64,000 nt of DNA. It comes from Holophagaceae bacterium (GTDB lineage: Bacteria > Acidobacteriota > Holophagae > Holophagales > Holophagaceae). The stretch is from assembly GCA_025361205.1 (NCBI GenBank), contig JANYAS010000162.1, positions 1-64,000 of the forward strand, given 5' to 3'. The notes under the pieces are model-generated. The model searched no databases and was not told the DNA's origin. It was given only the letters and a program-made list of their open reading frames with translations. The position numbers and the translations under genes were made by a program. This document shows, piece by piece, positions 35,602 to 43,631 of this stretch (its first letter is position 1; every line of letters starts with the position of its first letter).

Positions 35602-36206
35602 GGAGGCTCCTTGACGATCCCACAGTATAGTCCGATGAGAACCGTCGGGGACGATCGCCATCGCAGCCATCCCCACCCTAGCGCCAGTACCAGCAGCGCC
35701 CACCCCACCGGCGAACGGGCGGCGATGCGGAGGTCGGCCCAGGAGGGGACGGCACCGAAAAGGAGGTTGGCGATGAGGAAGGCCATGAGGGCCTCAGACC
35801 ACCCGAGGGCGGGATGGGCCGCGAGACGCCACTGAAACAGCACGAAGGCAGCTGGGAGCAGCAGCAGCGGTGCCATCCCAATGAAGAAGGCGTTGTACCA
35901 GCGGAGGTTAGAAAAGGCGACGGCACCCAGCACGTAGCCCCTGCCCTCCCGCCGAGGTAGGACCGTGAACCGCACCGGCCGCCCGTTCATCGCTGTGCCA
36001 AGGGCCCAGTGGCAAAGCTCATGGGCCAAGGTCCCCGGTAAGGCCAGCACCGAAACCAGCCAGAAGGAGCGGCGCGCGTGGTTGAGCAACCACAATCCCG
36101 CGGCCAGCGCCGCCAGGTAGGCCAGGAAAAGCCCCTGCCGACCGGGTTCGTCTCCGATCAGGCCTGCCATCTGACCCACGCTTTTCCATAGCCCATTCTT
36201 GAGCAT
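35520..36206 (-). CDS. Membrane protein with HExxH motif (M50-like)
   Basis: The 228-aa product has about five membrane segments and the zinc-protease motif LPGTLAHELCHWALGTAM (H-E-L-C-H) in the first half, as in site-2-protease-like M50 and DUF3267 proteins. A second metal ligand is not obvious. The start at 36206 is supported by GAGGTGG. The C-terminus after WLRWRSS (LIGLYCGIVKEPPCPSYRPS) is unlike the rest and overlaps the YncE-like gene by 82 nt. The ancestral stop was probably near 35640 and has been lost. Confidence 0.7.
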   Translation of the reverse strand: MLKNGLWKSVGQMAGLIGDEPGRQGLFLAYLAALAAGLWLLNHARRSFWLVSVLALPGTLAHELCHWALGTAMNGRPVRFTVLPRREGRGYVLGAVAFSNLRWYNAFFIGMAPLLLLPAAFVLFQWRLAAHPALGWSEALMAFLIANLLFGAVPSWADLRIAARSPVGWALLVLALGWGWLRWRSSPTVLIGLYCGIVKEPPCPSYRPSCWCSVWEGKLILPPCQNRW

Positions 36207-36397
36207 AGCCACCTCTTGGCAGCGATGATCTTGCCCCCAGGTGGCAGGCGCCATGCCCCGGGTCCCGGCTCCGAATTCCCTTGGTGGAATCAGGGTTTCC
36301 AGGCAGGATAATGGCGGGGTCGTTCTGGACAGCCCGCCGGAAATTTCCGGTCCACGACATAGCTTCTCCGGCCTGGAAACCACCCAGGAGGTGCCTC

Positions 36398-36538
36398 ATG
36401 AACAGCATCCTCAGCCTGATTCAATCGATCGACCAGGACCCAGGGAAGCGGGGCTGCCCGGCAGGGCGCCGGGCGACGGGGAAGGACCTAGGGCACAGTG
36501 AAGCGCACCCGTCGCTTGCTTCGATGCATATGCCATAG
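36398..36538 (+). CDS. 46-aa ORF with strong Shine-Dalgarno
   Basis: The ORF MNSILSLIQSIDQDPGKRGC... has AGGAGGTG 6 nt before its ATG, one of the best ribosome binding sites in the window. It ends 11 nt before the TTG start of the glycosyltransferase gene. It could be a small protein, a translated leader, or the start of a gene truncated by deletion. No family is recognised; the second half is rich in Gly, Arg and His. Confidence 0.4.
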   Translation: MNSILSLIQSIDQDPGKRGCPAGRRATGKDLGHSEAHPSLASMHMP

Positions 36539-36549
36539 AGAGGACTCCC

Positions 36550-38835
36550 TTGAGCGACGCCAATACCCCCAGTCGCATCGCCTTTGTTGGCGGTTACGAA
36601 CCCAGGCAATGCGGGATCGCCACCTTTACCCATGACCTTTGCGAGGCCGTCAGCGCGGCGGCACCCTCGGCACGCTGTTTTGCGGGGGCGGTGACTGATC
36701 GGCTGGAGGGTTACAAGTATCCGCCGCGGGTGCATTTTGAAATCCAGGAAAAGGACCTTGATTCCTACCGTCGAGCCGCAGATTACCTAAACTTCAATAA
36801 TGTGGAAGTACTCTGCGTACAGCATGAGTTCGGCATCTACGGGGGCTCGGCCGGCAGTCATCTGCTGGCGCTGCTCAAGGAAGTGCGCATGCCGGTGGTG
36901 ACGACCTTGCATACGGTGCTGCAGGATCCCAACCCGACCCAGCGGGAGGTCATGGAGGAGCTGGTCCAGCGCAGCGACCGCCTGGTAGTCATGGCCCGCA
37001 AGGGTGCGGAAATACTCCGGGAAACCTATGCGGTGCCAGAAGCCAAAATTGATGTCATTGCACATGGCATCCCAGACATCCCCTTCAAGGCCTCGCGCTT
37101 CTACAAGGCGCAGTTCGGGGTGGAGGGGCGCATGGTGCTCCTCACCTTCGGCCTGCTGGGACCCGGCAAGGGCATCGAGTACGTGATCGAGGCGTTGCCT
37201 GAGATCGTGCGCGCGCATCCGAACGTGGTCTACCTGGTCTTGGGCGCCACGCATCCCCAGCTGGTGGCCCGGGAAGGCGAGCGCTACCGGCTGAGTCTCG
37301 AGCGATTGGCCGAAGCTCGCGGGGTGAATGAACATCTGATCTTCTTCAACCGGTTTGTCTCGCTCGAAGATCTGACCGAGTTCATCGGGGCGACAGACAT
37401 CTATTTGACGCCCTATCTCAACGAGGCCCAGATCACCTCCGGAACCCTGGCCTATGTGTTTGGCGCAGGCAAACCGGTGGTTTCCACCCCCTATTGGCAT
37501 GCCCAGGAATTGCTCGCGGAGGGGCGGGGCATACTCGTGCCCTTCCGAGACCCGGGAGCCATTGCCAAGGGCGTGTGCGAGTTCCTTGACCATCCGGAGC
37601 GCATGGCGAAAACCCGTCAGGAAACCTACCTGCTGGGCCGGGAGATGATCTGGCCCGCCGTGGCGCATCGCTATCTGGAATCCTTTCGGCAGGCCCGCAA
37701 AGACCGCAAAATCACCCCACGCATGGCCTTTGCCGGCTGGACGCTCGCCAGCCGCCCTTACGATTTGCCGCCCCTGCGGCTCGATCACATCGTGCGCATG
37801 AGCGATGGCACCGGTATTTTTCAGCATGCCATTTTCACCGTGCCCAACTTCCACGAAGGCTACTGCACGGATGACAACGCCAGGGCGTTCATCCTCTGCA
37901 ACCTTCTGGATGAACTGGGTAGCAATCCACACCAGGAACACCTCGATCGCCTGGCCACCAGCTATCTCGCCTTTCTTGCAGCCGCCTTCAACCGCAGCAC
38001 GGGGTGCTTCCGGAACTTCATGAGCCACGGACGGCAGTGGCTGGAGGAGGCCGGCAGCCAGGAGAGCCATGGCCGGGCGCTTTGGGCGCTGGGAACCGGC
38101 GCCTTACGTTCCCGGGACGAGGGGCGGCGCAAGTTGTCGACCCTGCTCTTCGAGCGCGGTCTTCCCGTCGTGGAATCCTTCACTTCACCGCGGGCCTGGG
38201 CCTTCACCTTGATGGGCATTCACTATTACCTGCGGGCCTTCCCAAACAGTGACTGGGCCAAGGACGCCCGCAAGAGCCTGACCAGCAAGCTCGTGGCGTT
38301 GTGGGAGAATTTCGCCACGGACGATTGGCCGTGGTTTGAACCCAGCGCCACCTACGATAACGCCCGGCTCTGCCAATCCCTGATTCTCAGTGGCAAGTCG
38401 ATGCCCCACCCGGAAGCCCTGGAGATCGGCCTGAAGTCCTTGCGCTGGCTGGCCTCCATCCAGAGGACCCAGGCTGGCCATTTCCGGCCCATCGGCAGCA
38501 ATGGCTTCTACGCCAAGGATGGCGCCCGGGCCGATTTCGACCAGCAGCCGGTGGAAGCCCTATCGATGGTTTCGGCCTGCCTGGAAGCCTTCCGTACCAC
38601 CCAGGACGCCACGTGGTCGAAGGAAACTAGACGTGCCTTCGAGTGGTTCCTGGGCCGGAATGACCTTGGCCTGGCCCTTTACGATTCCGGGACCGGCGGC
38701 TGCAGCGACGGCCTGCACTGTGACCGCGTGAACGAGAACCAGGGAGCGGAGTCGTCCCTCGCCTTCCATCTTTCCCTGGCCGAAATGAATGCTGCTGCCC
38801 ACGTGATCACCAAGCCATTGAGCCTCCCCTCATGA
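36550..38835 (+). CDS. Family 4 glycosyltransferase fused to an alpha/alpha-barrel domain
   Basis: The 761-aa protein begins with a GT-B family 4 glycosyltransferase (residues 1-385: RIAFVGGYEPRQCGIATFTH, EVLCVQHEFGIYGG, TFGLLGPGKGIEYVIEALPE, YLTPYLNEAQITSGTLAYVF). The C-terminal half (from about 400: RLDHIVRMSDGTGIFQHAIF, GYCTDDNARAFILCNLLDEL, ESHGRALWALGTGAL, YDNARLCQSLI) resembles a six-hairpin glycoside-processing barrel. The start is TTG at 36550, preceded by AGAGGA. The GH130 gene begins 4 nt inside its end. The pair presumably builds or processes a mannose-containing glycan; the substrate is not shown by the sequence. Confidence 0.88.
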   Translation: MSDANTPSRIAFVGGYEPRQCGIATFTHDLCEAVSAAAPSARCFAGAVTDRLEGYKYPPRVHFEIQEKDLDSYRRAADYLNFNNVEVLCVQHEFGIYGGSAGSHLLALLKEVRMPVVTTLHTVLQDPNPTQREVMEELVQRSDRLVVMARKGAEILRETYAVPEAKIDVIAHGIPDIPFKASRFYKAQFGVEGRMVLLTFGLLGPGKGIEYVIEALPEIVRAHPNVVYLVLGATHPQLVAREGERYRLSLERLAEARGVNEHLIFFNRFVSLEDLTEFIGATDIYLTPYLNEAQITSGTLAYVFGAGKPVVSTPYWHAQELLAEGRGILVPFRDPGAIAKGVCEFLDHPERMAKTRQETYLLGREMIWPAVAHRYLESFRQARKDRKITPRMAFAGWTLASRPYDLPPLRLDHIVRMSDGTGIFQHAIFTVPNFHEGYCTDDNARAFILCNLLDELGSNPHQEHLDRLATSYLAFLAAAFNRSTGCFRNFMSHGRQWLEEAGSQESHGRALWALGTGALRSRDEGRRKLSTLLFERGLPVVESFTSPRAWAFTLMGIHYYLRAFPNSDWAKDARKSLTSKLVALWENFATDDWPWFEPSATYDNARLCQSLILSGKSMPHPEALEIGLKSLRWLASIQRTQAGHFRPIGSNGFYAKDGARADFDQQPVEALSMVSACLEAFRTTQDATWSKETRRAFEWFLGRNDLGLALYDSGTGGCSDGLHCDRVNENQGAESSLAFHLSLAEMNAAAHVITKPLSLPS

Positions 38836-40295
38836 GCGGCCTCCGCATGCGCCGCCACGAAATCCTGCTCCAGCCCGACAGCGCGAGGGTCATCCTTCGG
38901 CCCTTCATCCCCGGTTCCATCCACCGCATCACCGCCATCATCGGCCGTGCCCTGGTCCTGGAGGAGAACGAGGTTGTTCAGGAATTGGAAACAATCCATC
39001 AGGAGTTTGATTCCCGGCATTTTGATATCGAAGTGGCCCTGAGGGATCACTTCGCAATGGTGCAAAAATACGTATTCACCCATCGACCGCTCTCCTGCGA
39101 GCGGCAACTGCTCATTGGCGCGCTGTTCTCCGGTGAATATGCGCTGGAATCCGCCGCCTTGTTCAACCCCTCCATCGTGCCGCACCCGGATCAAAGCGAG
39201 GTGCCGGAGGGTGATCTGCGATTCATCCTGAGCTTGCGGGCCACCGGTGAAGGGCATATCTCCTCCATCGAGTTCCGTGTCGGCATCATTTCATCCACGG
39301 GCGACATACGCCTCGATCCCGTCTCCCGTTTTGTCGCCACACCGCAGGTGGTTCTTAACCCCAACTACCGGAAACCCAGCTTCGTCACCAAGCTGCATGA
39401 AATGGGGTTCGATAATGACTGTTCCACGGCCGTCATGGACGTGCTGACCGATGAGTTCACCCGCAGTGATCTGGGCAACAGTGTGGCCCGGATCCGCCGC
39501 GAACACATGCCCCTCACCCACGATTTTCATCGCACGCTGGAGTGCATCAAGTGGCTGGCCGATTCCAATTATGAATTGCTCTTCCCCGCCAAACAGCCCC
39601 TGAGTGAGCGCATCGTTTTCCCGGTCTCCTCCAACGAAAGCAACGGCATCGAAGACGCCCGGTTCGTTCGGTTCGTCGAGGACGATGGATCAATCCAGTA
39701 CTACGCGACCTACACCGCTTACAGCGGACGGGCCATCCTCCCCCAGCTCATCGAGACCACGGATTTCCTGCACTTCCGCATTCTCACGCTGAACGGGAGC
39801 GCCGTTCAGAACAAGGGCATGGCGCTCTTTCCCCGCCGCATTAATGGCCGCTACGTCATGCTGTCCCGGCAGGATGATGAAAACCTCTTCATCATGTTTT
39901 CAGACAACCCGCATTTCTGGAGCGATCAACAGATGATTCTCCGCCCAGCTGAGTTCTGGGAGGCTGGAAAGATCGGGAACTGTGGCTCCCCCCTCGAAAC
40001 AGAAGCCGGCTGGCTGGTCATCACCCATGCCGTCGGTCCCATGCGCAAGTACTGCATCGGTGCCGCCCTTTTGGATCTGGAGGATCCAACCAAGGTCATC
40101 GGCCGTTTACGGGAACCGCTCCTCTCCCCCGAAGGCAACGAGCGGGAAGGCTATGTTCCGAACGTGGTCTATAGTTGCGGCTCCCTGATCCATGGCCCCG
40201 ACCTCATCCTACCCTATGCCATGAGTGACAAGGCCACGGCGTTTGCCAGCATACCGGTCGAAACCATACTCAAGGCGATGAAGTCCCAAGGTTGA
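38832..40295 (+). CDS. GH130-family glycosidase/phosphorylase
   Basis: The 487-aa protein has an N-terminal helical region then the five-bladed GH130 fold: NPNYRKPSFVTKLHEM, VSSNESNGIEDARFVRFVED, YYATYTAYSGRAILPQLIET, NKGMALFPRRINGRYVMLSR, GNCGSPLETEAGWLVITHAV, YVPNVVYSCGSLIHGPDLIL. GH130 enzymes are mostly beta-mannoside phosphorylases or hydrolases. The Asp of GIEDARF is in the position of the proton donor. It overlaps the glycosyltransferase gene by 4 nt (ATGA), so both are made together. The glycan involved is inferred, not seen. Confidence 0.9.
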   Translation: MSGLRMRRHEILLQPDSARVILRPFIPGSIHRITAIIGRALVLEENEVVQELETIHQEFDSRHFDIEVALRDHFAMVQKYVFTHRPLSCERQLLIGALFSGEYALESAALFNPSIVPHPDQSEVPEGDLRFILSLRATGEGHISSIEFRVGIISSTGDIRLDPVSRFVATPQVVLNPNYRKPSFVTKLHEMGFDNDCSTAVMDVLTDEFTRSDLGNSVARIRREHMPLTHDFHRTLECIKWLADSNYELLFPAKQPLSERIVFPVSSNESNGIEDARFVRFVEDDGSIQYYATYTAYSGRAILPQLIETTDFLHFRILTLNGSAVQNKGMALFPRRINGRYVMLSRQDDENLFIMFSDNPHFWSDQQMILRPAEFWEAGKIGNCGSPLETEAGWLVITHAVGPMRKYCIGAALLDLEDPTKVIGRLREPLLSPEGNEREGYVPNVVYSCGSLIHGPDLILPYAMSDKATAFASIPVETILKAMKSQG

Positions 40296-40350
40296 TTTGG
40301 GAAAGAATCGGCCCAGCTGGCGGCAAGGTTCAGAGCTTTCTTGGCCGTTC

Positions 40351-41127
40351 CTAGCGCCGCTCAGCCACCACGACTAGGTCCGACGACCTGGCGCTCCAGA
40401 CCTCACCGGTCATCGTTCCAAGCATCTCCCGCACCCGGAAGCCACCCTCCCCCAAGAGACCTTCCACTTCGCTCCTGCGCCATCCGCGCAAGGGAACGTC
40501 CTGGGCGGCCACCAGTTCCAGAGGCACTTCGGCGCCAGGGTGATAGCGGAGGGTGGCGGGAGTGAAGGTCAGGCGGCCACCGCCGTGGTGGGTCATGAGG
40601 CGCAGAAAAATCCTGTCCTCGCCCTCTGCCTCGCCGGGCCGCAGCACTATGGGAAAGGTGCGCTCACCCCGGTCCAGGATGCGGTCGTAGTTGAGCAGCT
40701 GCAGGAGGAAGGGCGCACCCGGCAGGAGGCAGCGGGCGAGACCGGAGAAGAAGGCGCGAAGCTCCTCGGCTTCGCAGAGGTGCGGAAGGGTGTTGCCCAC
40801 ACAGATGGCAGCCCCCTGGCCACCAAGAGCCCCCTCCGGTAGAGCGGTGAGCCCAGCCTGGAGGTAGCGGCCATGGGGATCAGCCTCTCGGGCGGCCTCC
40901 AACTGCGACGCGGAGGCGTCCACGCCCGTCAGTTCGAACCCCAGCGCGGCCAGGAACCGCGTGTGTTCTCCACTGCCGCAGCCGAGATCGACCACCCGGC
41001 GCGAAGGCGCGCCTGCCAGCACCCGCTGAAAGAGCGGCGCCTCCCGTTGCAGGCGTTCGGGCCAGGCGATGAGGCCCTGGTAGGCGATGCGGCCGTAAGC
41101 ATCCAGCCCGTCCGGCTCGGAGGTCAT
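40351..41127 (-). CDS. Class I SAM-dependent methyltransferase
   Basis: The 258-aa protein has the Rossmann methyltransferase motifs: motif I VVDLGCGSGEHTRFLAAL, the acidic end of strand 2 ELTGVDASASQLEAA, and AAICVGNTLPHLCEAEEL in the motif IV position. The C-terminal part is beta-rich. The substrate is unknown. It begins 4 nt after the stop of a frameshifted membrane-protein gene and is probably cotranscribed with it. Confidence 0.87.
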   Translation of the reverse strand: MTSEPDGLDAYGRIAYQGLIAWPERLQREAPLFQRVLAGAPSRRVVDLGCGSGEHTRFLAALGFELTGVDASASQLEAAREADPHGRYLQAGLTALPEGALGGQGAAICVGNTLPHLCEAEELRAFFSGLARCLLPGAPFLLQLLNYDRILDRGERTFPIVLRPGEAEGEDRIFLRLMTHHGGGRLTFTPATLRYHPGAEVPLELVAAQDVPLRGWRRSEVEGLLGEGGFRVREMLGTMTGEVWSARSSDLVVVAERR

Positions 41128-41131
41128 ACGT

Positions 41132-41693
41132 CTACCGCGGCCACAGCCAGCCGAAGACGCCAGCGCTGAGCAGGGCGTAGAGGAGGGCGTCGGCGAGATC
41201 CTTGAGGGCACTGCCCCAGGGCTTGCCCATCCAGATGGCATTGGGAAGGGCGCCGAAGCCATAGGCCAGGAAAGACGTGGCCCCCACAACCCGGAAGACC
41301 TGCAGGTAGTGGGTTCCGGGTGCCAGGGTGCGGCTGGCGAGGTAGGCCGCCATGAAGGCCACCAGCACCGAGAAGGCGAACCACTTGCCCAGGGCCGCGC
41401 CCATGGCGGGCGGCCCGTTGGGGCTGACCATCAGCATGGCCACGGGGCCGTCCTGGTATTTCGCCAACATCTCGGACTTCCCCATGTCCTTGTGGTCGGA
41501 GCAGTAGGGCAGCACGTACTGGCCGGGCGCCGGGGCTCCCTTCCGGATCACGGCGCGCACCTCCTCCTCGTTGGCCAGCCCCTTGTAGTCGGAGGCGTGC
41601 CACTTCACCACCATGTGGATGAGGCTGCTGGCGGCGAAGACACAGACCGCCGAAAGTAAGGATGGGGAGCCAGAGTTGGACGAGCGAGACCAT
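41132..41693 (-). pseudogene. Conserved membrane protein gene with a +1 frameshift
   Basis: The start (MVSLVQLWLPIL) is in one frame and the rest (LSAVCVFAASSLIHMVVKWH...GALPNAIWMGKPW) in another. One extra base in CTTACTTTCG at about 41657-41660 separates them; removing it gives a smooth 186-aa protein MVSLVQLWLPILLSAVCVFA.... That product has an N-terminal membrane helix, a soluble loop (SDHKDMGKSEMLAKYQDGPV) and three C-terminal helices, a family I recognise as a conserved hypothetical in environmental bacteria. The downstream part is intact, so this is either a recent mutation or a sequencing error. The ORF-track start at 41770 is not native. Confidence 0.7.
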
Positions 41694-41766
41694 GGCGACT
41701 CCTGATTGTCAGGACAGCTGCTGGGGGGAAGGGGCGATCGCAGGATGGACCGCGGGCTCGCTCCGG

Positions 41767-42300
41767 TCAAGAGGTCGCGGGCCGGCTGGATTTCTTGGGG
41801 CCAGGGGCGGAGTGGGCGCCGGTGGCGGCATCCACCGCATCGATCCAGCCTGCCCGGGCCCCAGGAAAGGCATCGGCATAGGGGACGTAGGGTTTCACGT
41901 CCAGCACCGGCGTGCCATCCAGCAGATCCACGCCCCGCAGGTGCAGCGTGTGGCCCTCCACGGCCACCAGCTCCACACAGGAGAGCCCGATGGCGTTGGG
42001 CCGGTGGGGCGACCGGGTGGCCAGCACGCCGCGTTTGCCCCGCGGCCCCCGGGGCGGCTGCACCAGGGGCACCCAGCCCTCACTCGCGTGGAACACGAAG
42101 ATGAGCCAGAGGCGCTCGAAGCCCTCCAGATCCCGCAGCACGGTTTCGGGCAGCGCCGGATCCAGTTCCAGCGTGGCCTCGGCGGGCACTCCTGACTCGG
42201 TGCCCGCCACCACCGTGGCCTGGTGCGGCGCATCCATGCGCTTCAGGTACGGCGAGCGCACGGTCCCGATGGGGCGAAAGGTGAAGGCCGGAGCATCCAT
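41767..42300 (-). CDS. TrmO/TsaA-like tRNA methyltransferase
   Basis: The 177-aa protein has the TsaA beta-barrel features: RPIGTVRSPYLKRMDAPHQ, LEGFERLWLIFVFHASEGW, RGVLATRSPHRPNAIGLSCV and LDGTPVLDVKPYVPYADAFP. In E. coli TrmO methylates N6 of t6A37 in tRNA-Thr using SAM. The catalytic pattern RSPHRPN is intact. The start is the ATG at 42300; the 94 extra residues of the ORF-track version read through cassette D. Confidence 0.85.
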   Translation of the reverse strand: MDAPAFTFRPIGTVRSPYLKRMDAPHQATVVAGTESGVPAEATLELDPALPETVLRDLEGFERLWLIFVFHASEGWVPLVQPPRGPRGKRGVLATRSPHRPNAIGLSCVELVAVEGHTLHLRGVDLLDGTPVLDVKPYVPYADAFPGARAGWIDAVDAATGAHSAPGPKKSSRPATS

Positions 42301-42360
42301 GCTCGAAGGGTAGCGCCTAGCAGATCCCGAGGCATCCAAGCGCTGGTCGCGGAAGGCTAG

Positions 42361-42500
42361 GAAATGACACGGAAAGCACGGAATAGGGGGTGCACAGGCG
42401 CACACCCATCCCCGTCCATCCCCGTGTATCCCCGTGTATCCCCGGCAGAACCCTTTTTGGCCGGGGATGGACGGGGATTTCGGGGATGAAGAGAACGATT
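42361..42500. repeat. Nested inverted-repeat cassette D (ATCCCCG type)
   Basis: The left arm has four ATCCCCG units (42408-42445, spaced TCC, TGT, TGT). After a 15-nt loop (CAGAACCCTTTTTGG) the right arm has three CGGGGAT units (42462-42487). A second word pair, CACGGAAAGCACGGAA, precedes it at 42369. The cassette lies between the divergent trmO-like and rsmH genes. The first 46 codons of the ORF-track rsmH are a reading of this cassette and following spacer. Confidence 0.7.
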
Positions 42501-42571
42501 GGATGGGGCTCCGGCCGCAGTGGAAACTTCTGCACCTTCCGCGACGAACAGACCCTTGGGGATCGGCGATC

Positions 42572-43621
42572 ATGGAACCCATGGATGATGCAAACGCACC
42601 CCGGAAGCGCCGGGTTCGCTACAAGGGCACCCACCCGCGGGGCTTCGGGGAGAAGTACAAGGAACTGGCCCCCGACCAGTACGCCGGGGAGTTGGAAAAG
42701 GTGAAGGCCCGGGGCCAGACTCCGGCGGGAACCCACCGCTCCATCTGCGTGAACGAGATCCTGGCGGTGCTGGACCCCAAGCCCGGTGAGGTGGGCCTGG
42801 ACGCCACCCTGGGCTACGGCGGGCACACGGAGGCGCTCCTGCCCCGCCTGCAGCCGGGCGGGCGGATGGTGGGCCTCGACGTGGATCCCATCGAACTACC
42901 TCGCACCGAGGCGCGGCTGCGCAAGCTGGGTTTCGGCGAAGACATGCTGGTGCTGCGGCGCATGAACTTCGCGGGGCTGCCGCACCTGAAGGCGGAGTTG
43001 GGCGGCTTCGATCTGGTGCTGGCGGACCTCGGCGTCTCCTCCATGCAGATCGATGACCCGGCCCGGGGCTTCACCTGGAAGGCGGACGGCCCCCTGGACC
43101 TGCGCCTCAACCCCCAGCGCGGCCGGTCCGCCGCCCAGTTGCTGGCCACCCTGGACGAGCAGACCTTCACCGAACTCCTGGTGGAGAACGCCGACGAGCC
43201 CCACGCTGCGGCCATCGCTCAGGCCGTGCAGGACCGCGAGGTGCGCACCACCCGCCAGTTGGCGGATTGTGTGCGGACGGCCCTGCGTGGCGAAGTGCCC
43301 GAACCCGAGCGGGACGAGATGACGAAGAAGGCCCTGCAGCGCACCTTCCAGGCCCTACGGATCGCCGTGAACGACGAGTTCAGGGTCCTGGACCAGTTCC
43401 TCTCCCTGCTGCCCGCCTGCCTGAACCCCGGCGGCCGTGTGGCCATCCTCACCTTTCATTCCGGCGAAGACCGTCGGGTGAAGAAGGCCTTTCAGCAGGG
43501 CTTCCGGGAGGGGATCTACGGCGCCGTGGCCCCGGAACCCATTCGCGCCTCGCCGGAAGAGCGGTGGTCCAACCCGAGGTCCACCAGCGCAAAGCTCCGC
43601 TGGGCCGTTCGGCCCGCATGA
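42572..43621 (+). CDS. rsmH: 16S rRNA (cytosine-1402-N4)-methyltransferase RsmH
   Basis: The 349-aa protein is RsmH, which methylates C1402 in the decoding centre of 16S rRNA. Visible motifs: VGLDATLGYGGHTEALLPRL (SAM site), MVGLDVDPIEL, LVLADLGVSSMQIDDPARGF, RTTRQLADCVRTAL, ALRIAVNDEFRVLDQFL and VAILTFHSGEDRRVKKAF. I start at the ATG at 42572 (MEPMDDANAPRKRRVRYKGT); 42581 is possible. The normal dcw-cluster neighbours (mraZ, ftsL) are absent here. Confidence 0.93.
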   Translation: MEPMDDANAPRKRRVRYKGTHPRGFGEKYKELAPDQYAGELEKVKARGQTPAGTHRSICVNEILAVLDPKPGEVGLDATLGYGGHTEALLPRLQPGGRMVGLDVDPIELPRTEARLRKLGFGEDMLVLRRMNFAGLPHLKAELGGFDLVLADLGVSSMQIDDPARGFTWKADGPLDLRLNPQRGRSAAQLLATLDEQTFTELLVENADEPHAAAIAQAVQDREVRTTRQLADCVRTALRGEVPEPERDEMTKKALQRTFQALRIAVNDEFRVLDQFLSLLPACLNPGGRVAILTFHSGEDRRVKKAFQQGFREGIYGAVAPEPIRASPEERWSNPRSTSAKLRWAVRPA

Positions 43622-43631
43622 ACGCCGGGCC

